A stretch of DNA of 64,000 bases, from NCBI GenBank assembly GCA_031423495.1, contig JANPFP010000269.1, positions 1 to 64,000 of the forward strand. Reading direction: 5' to 3'. Positions within the stretch are counted from its first letter, which is position 1; every line of letters begins with the position of its first letter. The stretch comes from JACPYM01 sp031423495. Lineage in GTDB: Bacteria; Acidobacteriota; Blastocatellia; RBC074. The position numbers and the translations under genes are program-made. Shown here one piece after another: positions 24,717-33,500 of the stretch. The notes beneath the pieces are model-generated. The model worked only from the letters and a program-made list of their open reading frames with translations, made no database searches and was not told the origin of the DNA.

Positions 24717-27700
24717 ATGGAGGAATTGAAAAGCAATCCGCGCCGACAGGCTATCCATGCGCTGAAAGGATATAGCTATCAAATCTGGCAGAGTCTTTTG
24801 TGTTGGGTCTCTTTGGCAGAAGGAGAAAAGCTCTTTCTTGAAGGAGCAGAAGACATAGATTTTCACGGGCCAAGTGGAATTGAGGCAATTCAAGTTAAAG
24901 AGATCGCCGCTTCAGGCTCTTTGACACTTCGCTCGCCAGACGTTCTCGAAGCCATCGCCAATTTTTGGCAACATCAACAACAAAACCCTGGCGAAACAAT
25001 CACCTTCCGATTCTTGACGACCGCCGAACGTGGCAGTGAGCGACCGAACCCGTTTGGTAACCTAAGTGGGTTGGACTTATGGGATAGATGCAAATATCCC
25101 GGCTCAGACCTTCAAGCACTCCGATGTTTTCTTTCGGGACAGCAGAGCCTTTCTGCGGAGTTGCGTGACTTCAGTAATACCGCGACAGACGAGCAACTGC
25201 GCCAACGGCTGCTCATACCCATTGGATGGGATACTGGAAACAAGTCACAACCATTTATCGAAGACATGGTTGAGCGAAAAGTTTCAACATACGGTGACCG
25301 TGTGTTTAATCTTCAGCACTCTGAGTCAATTAAAGTAGTTCCTTGTCTTCTACAGCACGTCTTCGACACCGCCAAAAGGAAAGGAACACGTTGTCTTGAA
25401 GCGACTGACTTCTGGCGGATATTCGAGGAGGCGATCACTGAGCGAATAACAAAGCCTGAGTTGCAACGATTAAGGCAGGCTGACGCAGCATACGCGCAAT
25501 TACGAATTCAGCCGGAAGCATTCGGTCTTGCTGGTACCGGTGAACTCAGGTTGACACGATTTGCAGAAAGCGTCCTTGAAGTTTTGAGACCGCTTCACAA
25601 TGAGCGGTTGGTTGGGCGAAAGCAGCTTGCGGCGGAGTTGTTAGGCATCCTAAACACAGATGGCCTGCTTGTGTTAAGCGGTTCTACTGGGATGGGGAAA
25701 TCAACTCTTGCTAACGTCATCGCAATGAGTGGCTTGGGAAATTGGCGTTGGCTTGATATGCGCGGCGTAGAGCCAGGGCAAGTTAAAGAGAGGTTGCTTT
25801 ATGCCGCTCACTTGATTGAGGACAGCCGCGAACAAATTGATTGCATCGTTGATGATCTGAATTTCGATAACCGACCAGACGTTTACGAGAATGCGCTAGC
25901 CCGGCTGATTTATGCAGTAAGACTAAACAGCGGACGATTTATTATTACGACTCAGGGAGTATTACCAAGCCGCGTTGTTAGTTTATGTGATATTGCTGCG
26001 ACCAGTTCTTTTGACGTTCCATTGCTTTCAGAGCAGGAAATAACGGAACTGGTTAGTAGTCATGGTTGTCCGTTAGGAAGACGGCTAGACGGTTGGAGTC
26101 ACATTGTACACAGCAGCACGAAGGGACACCCATTGCTCGCTCACGCTCGCGTCAGAAGCCAAGAAGCACAAGGTTGGAGTGTTCCCACTTACGATGACTT
26201 GTTGGCGTCTCCAGGAATTGATGAGATTCGGCGCGAAATTCGTCAACGTTTGCGTGACGAGCTTTCATCGGATGAAGCACGAATGTTGCTTTACCGGCTG
26301 AGTATTTTCACGAGGCGGTTTGAGCGTCAGCAGGCATTGCATCTTGGCAAACTTGAGCCTCAGATCAGAATACCTGGAGAGGCGTTTGACTCATTGGTCG
26401 GCCCTTGGGTTGAACAGATAGATGACCAGCATTTCAGACTGTCACCTCTGCTTGAAAACACTGCCAAAGAAGTTTTTTCAGAGCCGCAATTGGTTGAATT
26501 ACATCGTGTTGCTGCCGAGTCTGTCCTCGCTTTAGGCACTATTGGTTTTTTCACCTTTGATGCGCTGCTCACTCACGGATTCATGGGGCGTGATGGAAAG
26601 AGTTTAGCCACTGCTGCTATGAGCGTACTTTCTCACAGCGATGAGGTCCCTTGGCCTGAACTGAGCAATTTCGTCAGTTGGTTCAGCATGATACGCTTGG
26701 AAGTGGGTGAAAAATTATATGACGACGACTCGCTCCTCAATACGTTGCTGCGCCGTTTACAATTCAGGATTGCTATGGAAATCAACCCTAACTTCGCCGT
26801 TAAGGTTGCTGGTGTTTGGGAGCAAGAAGTAAGACATTTGGTGAAAGAACAGTTACCGGCGAGCGCAAGTCGAACGTCGCTAATATTATTTTTGATGGAG
26901 GTTACCTCTGCTGACCGAGTGCCATTCCGTATTCCTATTATCATTTCTTATTTGTGTGAAACCCTTCGAACCCTCAAGCAGCTAAAGCATTTTACGCCTA
27001 AAGCCGCTGATAGGCATGAACTGCTCGACACTGACTATCAGTTGTTGGCTAATCCTCGTACCTTATTGTTCCAAGCCATGAAGTGGTGCAAAGGGGCGGC
27101 GGATGTCGTCGAATTATTGTCTGCTATTAACAACCTTGCGAGCGAAGAAGCCCACGAGTTATGGCAACTTCTGAGTGACAGTGATTTTGAAGCGATGCTG
27201 CTGATTGATAGCGGTTGGCTGGCAGAAAGCCGTTCCGAATCACCTGACTGGCCTGCTTACTTGGAAAGCCTTGTCCATGCGCTTGCTATTGCTCCACAAA
27301 GAAAACCTATTTCTCTGATAGCAGCTATTTATCGAGCTAAGGCTATTGTCTTGAAAGAGTATTGTGATGACAGAGCAGGTGCCTTGGAATCGCTTGAAGA
27401 GGGTGAAAGAGCAATCGGCCAGCAACATTGCTTTCTGCGTGAGTATCGCGCCAAGATTTTCTTTCTTGAAGAAAGCTACGATCAAGCGTTGACAATTTGG
27501 AGAAGCATTTTGCCCGATCTCGAGAGAGAGCAAAACGAGGGGCGAATTTATGCTTATAGAGATGCAGCGACTTGTGCTGCGAAGATAGGTAATTGGTTAG
27601 AAGCAGCAGATTTGTTTTACAGAGGTGCAGAAGCCTCGCAGCTGCCACTGATCAAGTTGCCTCATGTGCCTGAATATCAGCCGGATCACAGCCTCGAGTT

Positions 27701-28820
27701 CGGATTCAAAGCAGAATATGCGCTTGCCTTATGGAAAGGTGGGAGACGTGCAGATGCGGTTAGAGAGTGCATCACAATCTTCGAGCTTTTTAAGGAGATA
27801 CCTAATCCAGAAAAAAATAAATACCTTTTTCAACTATACAGAAATTTAGGGCATACCACTGCTTGGTTTAATATGGAGTTGTCTGGCACGCAAACTCTCA
27901 CGGAACCTGTGCTTGGTTGGTTTACGCAACGTGATGAAAAAGTAGACGACATAGTTAGAGAACTTTCTGCCGCCCCAATACCACAAATAAATCACGTCAG
28001 ATTCGTGCTAGCGAGTTTGGAGTACAAGCTGAATCTTGGTGACGCCCTGTTTCGACGCTTTGAGTCTGATATGGCCAAATCGGTAAACTTGCCAGAACTT
28101 GTCTTAGGTTATCATCATCTACAGCGAGGTCATTCATTGAAGGCTTTACGAATTGAAAACTTGGTCGGCGAATATCTAACGAGCTTGTCTGAGACGAAAA
28201 CGTATATCCTTGAATGCGTTCAGCAACATAAATTCAATTGGTCGGAAGTAGCAGAATTAAAACAGCTATTATTTGCTGCGTTGCTTAGATTCTTCAGCGA
28301 TTACCGAAATCTTACAATGCCTCCAATTACACGCTGGCGACAGGATATTAATCAATCGGAACAACTGAGAGAAGGTTTAGGGAAGTGGCTTGATCTAGTG
28401 CAAGCTCAACTTGAAAATAGCCCATACGAATTAAAGAGGGTACTTAGGAACGGTGCCGCCAACGGCGATGAAAGGCTATTGGCAGCTATACTCCTCAGTG
28501 CTTCTGACGATCTTGATCCTGAATCGCTTTTTTATGCGAATGTATTGCTGGCCGGAGGTGAATACAACTCATTGTGGCAAGAAGCATATGAAGACGGCTT
28601 GGCAACGATGCTCTCCAGCAAATGGGAGAAAGTGATAAGGGAGCAGCCCTTCTCCCTACGATCCCCTCAAATTCACTGCCCGTTGATTTTGTCAGCCTGT
28701 AACGATACTTCATCAACTGGATTTCAAAAGATCGCAAAGATATTGCTTTCTGTGAACGCTGCTGTTCAAACTCGAATTGGCGATCCCATGTTAAATCTTT
28801 TGCGACAGCGTGCTGAATAG
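24717..28820 (+). CDS. Avs-like nuclease-STAND ATPase-TPR protein (putative antiphage sensor)
   Basis: About 1367 residues from ATG 24717; GTG 24696, overlapping the xisI stop, would add seven. Residues about 10-220 resemble the Cap4/DUF4297 dsDNA nuclease: GYSYQ (about 18-22), E45-D46-I-D48, then E56 and Q59-V-K61, a PD-(D/E)xK pattern. A STAND/NACHT-type ATPase follows, with Walker A GSTGMGKST (322-330, K328), Walker B IDCIVDDLNFD and sensor RFIITTQ. A winged-helix-like region and a long helical C-terminal half with TPR-like character complete it. This is the effector-ATPase-sensor order of Avs proteins, which bind phage proteins and then cut DNA. The gene is visibly AT-richer than its neighbours, consistent with transfer. 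The antiphage role is inferred from architecture. Confidence 0.75.
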   Translation: MEELKSNPRRQAIHALKGYSYQIWQSLLCWVSLAEGEKLFLEGAEDIDFHGPSGIEAIQVKEIAASGSLTLRSPDVLEAIANFWQHQQQNPGETITFRFLTTAERGSERPNPFGNLSGLDLWDRCKYPGSDLQALRCFLSGQQSLSAELRDFSNTATDEQLRQRLLIPIGWDTGNKSQPFIEDMVERKVSTYGDRVFNLQHSESIKVVPCLLQHVFDTAKRKGTRCLEATDFWRIFEEAITERITKPELQRLRQADAAYAQLRIQPEAFGLAGTGELRLTRFAESVLEVLRPLHNERLVGRKQLAAELLGILNTDGLLVLSGSTGMGKSTLANVIAMSGLGNWRWLDMRGVEPGQVKERLLYAAHLIEDSREQIDCIVDDLNFDNRPDVYENALARLIYAVRLNSGRFIITTQGVLPSRVVSLCDIAATSSFDVPLLSEQEITELVSSHGCPLGRRLDGWSHIVHSSTKGHPLLAHARVRSQEAQGWSVPTYDDLLASPGIDEIRREIRQRLRDELSSDEARMLLYRLSIFTRRFERQQALHLGKLEPQIRIPGEAFDSLVGPWVEQIDDQHFRLSPLLENTAKEVFSEPQLVELHRVAAESVLALGTIGFFTFDALLTHGFMGRDGKSLATAAMSVLSHSDEVPWPELSNFVSWFSMIRLEVGEKLYDDDSLLNTLLRRLQFRIAMEINPNFAVKVAGVWEQEVRHLVKEQLPASASRTSLILFLMEVTSADRVPFRIPIIISYLCETLRTLKQLKHFTPKAADRHELLDTDYQLLANPRTLLFQAMKWCKGAADVVELLSAINNLASEEAHELWQLLSDSDFEAMLLIDSGWLAESRSESPDWPAYLESLVHALAIAPQRKPISLIAAIYRAKAIVLKEYCDDRAGALESLEEGERAIGQQHCFLREYRAKIFFLEESYDQALTIWRSILPDLEREQNEGRIYAYRDAATCAAKIGNWLEAADLFYRGAEASQLPLIKLPHVPEYQPDHSLEFGFKAEYALALWKGGRRADAVRECITIFELFKEIPNPEKNKYLFQLYRNLGHTTAWFNMELSGTQTLTEPVLGWFTQRDEKVDDIVRELSAAPIPQINHVRFVLASLEYKLNLGDALFRRFESDMAKSVNLPELVLGYHHLQRGHSLKALRIENLVGEYLTSLSETKTYILECVQQHKFNWSEVAELKQLLFAALLRFFSDYRNLTMPPITRWRQDINQSEQLREGLGKWLDLVQAQLENSPYELKRVLRNGAANGDERLLAAILLSASDDLDPESLFYANVLLAGGEYNSLWQEAYEDGLATMLSSKWEKVIREQPFSLRSPQIHCPLILSACNDTSSTGFQKIAKILLSVNAAVQTRIGDPMLNLLRQRAE

Positions 28821-28961
28821 TGCATTTTACCCGCAACGGTGTTTTTCATCGCGTACTATTTTGCGTTGCCATTGCTGGCGGATTAAGCGTGCGCGTGGAT
28901 TGCGCGCAAGGTAGTCGGTACTGTCAGTGTGGTGTAGAGTCCGCCACGGAAAGGAGCCAAG

Positions 28962-29264
28962 ATGTCATTACCACTTATTCAAGTCACCATGGAAGAAGTC
29001 ACCGACCCAGCAGAGATCGCCGCCTTTCAGGCGCGTTGGGCGCAGGCGCAACGGAACTCCGACTGGTTGCAGGCGCACGCGCACGAGATTTACACCCAAC
29101 AGCGCGGCAAATTCATCGCGGTGGCCGGCGAGGAATTGTTCGTCGGCGACACGCCTGAAGAAGCTCATACCCTGGCGAGAGCGGCGCACCCAGAAGATCA
29201 GGGCCGTCTGAGCCGTTATATCTACCCGAAGAAGATGGCCCGAATTTATGCGAATCAACGGTGA
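28962..29264 (+). CDS. DUF5678-like small protein
   Basis: 100 residues. A strong AAAGGAG site lies 6 bases before the ATG. After a helical N-terminal part (FQARWAQAQRNSDWLQAHAHEIY) comes the segment RGKFIAVAGEELFVGDTPEEAH, which has the short beta-hairpin plus helix pattern of DUF5678 proteins. No catalytic residues are evident. The last 17 bases overlap the next gene, a retropepsin-like protein, so the two are cotranscribed and probably act together. In the preceding 141 bases after the nuclease-ATPase gene I see no further gene. Confidence 0.6.
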   Translation: MSLPLIQVTMEEVTDPAEIAAFQARWAQAQRNSDWLQAHAHEIYTQQRGKFIAVAGEELFVGDTPEEAHTLARAAHPEDQGRLSRYIYPKKMARIYANQR

Positions 29265-29682
29265 GTGGCTATTGTGCGAAGACGGCATTGTGCGTCCGGT
29301 AATTCGTGGCGAGTTGTTAGCTGGCGATGGTTCGTGGAAAGCCGTCGAGTTCCTGCTAGACATCGGCGCTGACCGCACCGTCTTGAACGCGGATGTTTTG
29401 CGCCAACTCAGTCTGCCGCTGCTTGAGGCGGGAGAAGGCATCAGCGGTTTGGGCGGTGGAACCGATTCCGTCGAAATCGAAACCAGGTTGCACTTGCACC
29501 GTGATACTGGAAGCCCGGTCGCCTTCAACAGCCGGTTTGCCGCCGTCACTGATTCGGCGGCGCTTGACCTGAGCGTACTGGGCCGCGATCTCACCGATTT
29601 GTTCGCCGTGATTATTGACCGTCCCGGCACGGTCGTTTGCCTGCTCAGCCAGCGACACCGTTATGCGATCGTTCAAGATTGA
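29248..29682 (+). CDS. Retropepsin-like aspartic protease family protein
   Basis: 144 residues. The segment EFLLDIGADRTVLN (about 34-47) matches the catalytic loop of single-domain retroviral-type aspartyl proteases, with D38-I-G-A where D-T/S-G-A is usual. A flap-like GISGLGGGTDSVEI region and a hydrophobic VLGRDLTDLFAVIID segment follow as expected. Enzymes of this type work as homodimers. Replacement of the Thr/Ser after the Asp by Ile is unusual and may affect activity. No signal peptide is visible, so it should be cytosolic. Its start overlaps the DUF5678-like gene by 17 bases. Substrate unknown. Confidence 0.72.
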   Translation: MRINGEWLLCEDGIVRPVIRGELLAGDGSWKAVEFLLDIGADRTVLNADVLRQLSLPLLEAGEGISGLGGGTDSVEIETRLHLHRDTGSPVAFNSRFAAVTDSAALDLSVLGRDLTDLFAVIIDRPGTVVCLLSQRHRYAIVQD

Positions 29683-29814
29683 ATTGAAGCCGGGCATGAG
29701 CCACGACAGGCAGCAAGGCTGCGCGGTGGTCGAACTTTTCCGGCGATGAATTTTGAAGCATCCTCATCCCTCACCTTGAGCAGTTGCACCTTTCACCAAA
29801 TCAGGAGCCTCTTG

Positions 29815-30036
29815 ATGAGCCAGGAAAAACACTTCGGCTCGTCTGAAGATGAGCTAATTCCTACGCTCGGCGCAGCCACTGACGCAGCCCCGCTCGGTCG
29901 CATGCCTACTGGCAACAGGTTAAAGCGAAGCCTAAAAAAAAGAGGGAGTTGGTTGGAATGGCTAGAGAAAAAAATAGGCCAACGAACCTTTACCTTTTGC
30001 GTCACTGACCGGGGCAAAAGCCGCGCCGGTCAGTGA
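29815..30036 (+). CDS. Possible small basic protein (hypothetical)
   Basis: A 73-codon frame starting at ATG 29815 with CAGGAG 7 bases upstream; the frame is open further 5' to 29746. The product would be polar, with a basic stretch NRLKRSLKKRGSWLEWLEKK. Its 3' third overlaps the foldable element at 29978-30075, so either the frame or the RNA structure may be fortuitous. I do not recognise a family. It is the only sizeable plus-strand frame in the 902-bp stretch 29683-30584, which otherwise holds the structured element and a possible promoter. Confidence 0.3.
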   Translation: MSQEKHFGSSEDELIPTLGAATDAAPLGRMPTGNRLKRSLKKRGSWLEWLEKKIGQRTFTFCVTDRGKSRAGQ

Positions 30037-30075
30037 TTGTCTCGCCCGAGTTGCTTCGGGTAAGGGTTCGTTGGC
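29978..30075 (+). other. Three-way-junction foldable element (possible RNA or recombination site)
   Basis: An 11-bp perfect outer stem (29978-29988 with 30065-30075) encloses two hairpins: a 10-bp perfect stem (30003-30012 with 30026-30035) and a short CCCGAG/TTCGGG stem (30045-30050 with 30055-30060, one G-U pair). Nested perfect stems of this size suggest a structured RNA, a regulatory leader or a folded DNA site. The strand is not determined by symmetry; plus is chosen because flanking genes are on plus. No recognisable Rfam family. Confidence 0.45.
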
Positions 30076-30334
30076 GCTATGAGAGAAACAGGAGCTACTC
30101 AAACAATGCACAATCAAATCTTGTTTGCACTTCGTTCTTGCGCTTTTAAGTGGAGGGAAGCGGTGGCGGTTACTGGCTGGTCGTGACCATTTTGCGCGCT
30201 TGGTTGAAAGAAAATGAGTGCCGTTGGGCAGGTCTAGTACGGCAATACTAGGTAGTCGAGCGGGCGGCGCGCGCGTGGTCAGAGAGGGGCTATGGTTTCC
30301 TCGTTTGATGATTCGGGCGCGGGGCTTCAGCCGT

Positions 30335-30362
30335 TTGCAAGGTGGTGAAGCTGGGCTATACT
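30335..30362 (+). promoter_or_regulatory. Possible sigma-70-type promoter of the giant adhesin gene
   Basis: TTGCAA at 30335-30340 and TATACT at 30357-30362 are separated by 16 bases, a good match to the vegetative consensus. The gene start at 30585 would give a leader of about 215 bases. Motif match only. Confidence 0.3.
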
Positions 30363-30584
30363 CGCCGCGTTTTTTCCCCTGAAAGTTTTGTCATTCAATT
30401 CGTCTTCGCTAACTGTTCGGCAAACTGATTTGATGATAGCCGCGTACGCGCCCAGTCGTGAGGCTATCGTTTAGATTCGCTGAAACGTCCCTGGTGCCAA
30501 CCCCATCTTGTTTGCTTTTGTCTGGCGTGTCGTTAAACGCGCCGAAGACCTGCTTAATCAATCATCCTGTCAGAGTTTTTTGTT

Positions 30585-33500
30585 ATGACTTATCCCATGG
30601 CTTCTGTCGCTCGGCTTTTGGCTTCCGTAAAAATTCGTTTCTGGTGTTTGCCCTTACTACTCGTCGCACTGTTGGCGGTTGGACATAGCTGGCTGACGCG
30701 GGTGAGCGCGCAACAGGCCGTCGTCGCCGTGTCGGCGGCGAGTTATGAAACGACGCTCGCGCCTGACAGCATCGCGGCGGCTTTCGGTGTCAATCTGGCG
30801 ACAGCCACTGCCGTAGGCACGGACACCGATCTGAATACGCCGGGCGTGCAGTTGCCGACGACATTGGGCGGTACGCGCGTTGAAGTCGCCGGGCGGTTGG
30901 CCGGTTTGTTTTTTGTGTCATCAGGGCAAATCAATTTTCTGGTTCCGGCTGATGTGCCGACGGGCGCGCAAGCCTTGCGCGTATCCACTAACAATGGGGG
31001 CAGCAGCGCGGTGTTGAACGGCACAGTGACGATCAATGCGACGGCTCCGGCAATTTTTACGGCCAATGCCAGTGGCAGCGGAGCGCCCTCGGCGCTGGTG
31101 TTGCGCGTGGGGGCAGATGGCCGACAGGCTTATGAACCGACGGTGGTTTTTGACAATGCGCAACAACGGCAGGTCAGTACGCCGATCAATCTAGGCCCTG
31201 AAGGCGAGCAGGTTTTTCTGGTGTTATTCGCCACGGGCGTACGTCGTGCGGCTGACCCCAATCGCGACGGCAACGTCAACGAGAGCATTCATGTGGCGTT
31301 GGCAGGCGAAGACAACACGCCGCCCTATGTCGGCGTAGCGCCCGGCCTGGTCGGACTCGATCAAATCAACCTGTTGTTGCCGCGCACCTTGATCGGACGC
31401 GGCAGAGTTACGCTGTCGTTAGCGAGTGTGGGGTTAAGCGCGGGCGGCCCTTCGTCGAATATCGTCGAGATTGACATCGCCGGGGCGACGGGAACGAATC
31501 CGCCGACGGTGTCGGGCTTTGGCGCGGCGACCGCGCTGGCCGGACAGGTTTTCACGATTCAGGGCAACGGGTTCGCCAGCGTCACTGAACAAAACACCGT
31601 GCGCATTGGGGGACTCGAAGCGCCGGTCATCAACGCCACCGCTGGACAACTCAGCGCGCTGGTTCCGTTTGGCGTAATCGGTGATGTTGTCACGGTGCGC
31701 ACGAACACGGGCGAAACGCGCAGCAGTTCGCCGCTGGGCATTCGCACTTCGGTGAGCGGCGTAGTCGAGACTACCGGACGTCAGCCGTTGGCCGATGTGA
31801 GTGTGCAATTGATTTCGCTGGCGTCGGGCGCGCGGGTCACGACGCGCACGGGCGCGAACGGTACGTTTGTCGCGGCGGATGTGCCGACGGGGCCGCTGTT
31901 TTTGCGCGTGCAAGGTTCAAGCATCAGCGCGCAGCCTGCGCTCGAAACCATTTCGTTGCCAGTGACGGCGGCGAACAATCGAGACAATTCCTATTTGCAA
32001 ACCATCTTCTTGCAACCGGTGACAGGCGTATCGGCGCAAGTCGGCGGCAACGGATTTTCGGGTACGGATGCCGAGACGATTACGCTGACGTTGCCGACTT
32101 TTGCTGAAGAAGCCGAACAACTGCCTACGCGCTTGCAGACCGGCAATGTCGTATTCGAATTGCCCGCGAACGCTGCGGTGCGCTTTCCTGATGGTGCGAC
32201 GAGCGGCGCGATTACGTTGACGCAAGTGGCGAGCAGCCGTGTGCCTGCGAGTTTTCCGGCGGGCGTGTTCAGTTCAACCGTCGTCCAGCTTTCGCCTTTC
32301 GGCACGCGCTTTACGCCGGGTGGCAAGCTGACGATGCCTAATACCGAAGGCTTTACCAGCGGTTCAGTCGTGTCGCTTTATCGCTTCGATCAGGATGAAG
32401 AGAGCCGCACGCTGGGGCATTTCGTCGTGGTCGGCGAAGCCCGCGTAAGCGCCGACGGCGCGCGCATTGAGACTGAAACGAATGCGGTGAATTTGGGCGG
32501 CTATTATTTTGCTTCGCGCGTTTTGCCGACGACGACGGTGACGGGGCGCGTATTGGATGCGAACCGAACACCGCTGCGCCGCGCGCTGGTGTGCGTGCGC
32601 GGACAACACACGCTGACCGATGGCAACGGCGGATTCATCTTGCGCAACGTGCCCGCGCGTTCGAGTGAAGACCTGTTGACGATTGAAGTCAGTTTCCTGC
32701 GCGCAACGGGGCGCGTTGATCGCACTGCGCGCGGCAGCGTCATACCGGTGGTGAGCGGACTGACCTCCGTGCGGCCTGAGATCGTTATGCCCGCCGCCGA
32801 CAGCAATCAGCCGCCAGTGATTTATGCGCCCGAAGCCGCGCTGATTCCTACGGGCGAGACGACGAACTTTTCGATTTTGGCGGGCGATCCTGACAGCGAT
32901 CAGCCGGTGACGCTGACGGTGAGCGGCGCGGGCTTTGCCAGCGTGGCGAAAACCGATGCGTCAGTGCGCAGTTACAACTTGCGGTTGGCTCCGACCACAA
33001 CGGGCGAGTTCACGTTGACGCTGACGGCGACTGATGCGCGCGGTGCGCGTACGACGGCGACGCTGCGCGTGACGGTGATTCAACCCAATCGCGCGCCTGA
33101 AGTGATTGACCAACTCGTCACGACCGACGAAGACACGGCGAAAACTTTCACGCTGAACGGAACTGATCCTGATCGCAATCCGCTGACGTGGACGGTGTTG
33201 ACGCAACCGACGAAAGGCAAGCTGACAGGTACGCCGCCGAGTTTGACCTATACGCCCGACGCCAACTATTTCGGACGCGACTCGTTCACGTTCAAGACGA
33301 ACGACGGACAACTCGACAGCAAGACGGCGACGCTATTCATTCAAGTTGATGCGGTGAACGACGCGCCGGTGTTGACCGTGCCGCCGCCGCAAACCGTGAA
33401 GGAAGGCCAGTTGCTGACCTTTGTCGTCAGCGCGACTGATGTTGAGAACGATACGTTGAGTTTCTCTGCGCCCTCATTGCCGACGGGCGCGAATTTCGTC

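Noticed and set aside
29978..30075. Integron attC site
   Set aside because: The stem ends GCCAAC/GTTGGC do not fit the RYYYAAC/GTTRRRY pattern, the element has two inner hairpins rather than the attC layout, and there is no integrase gene.
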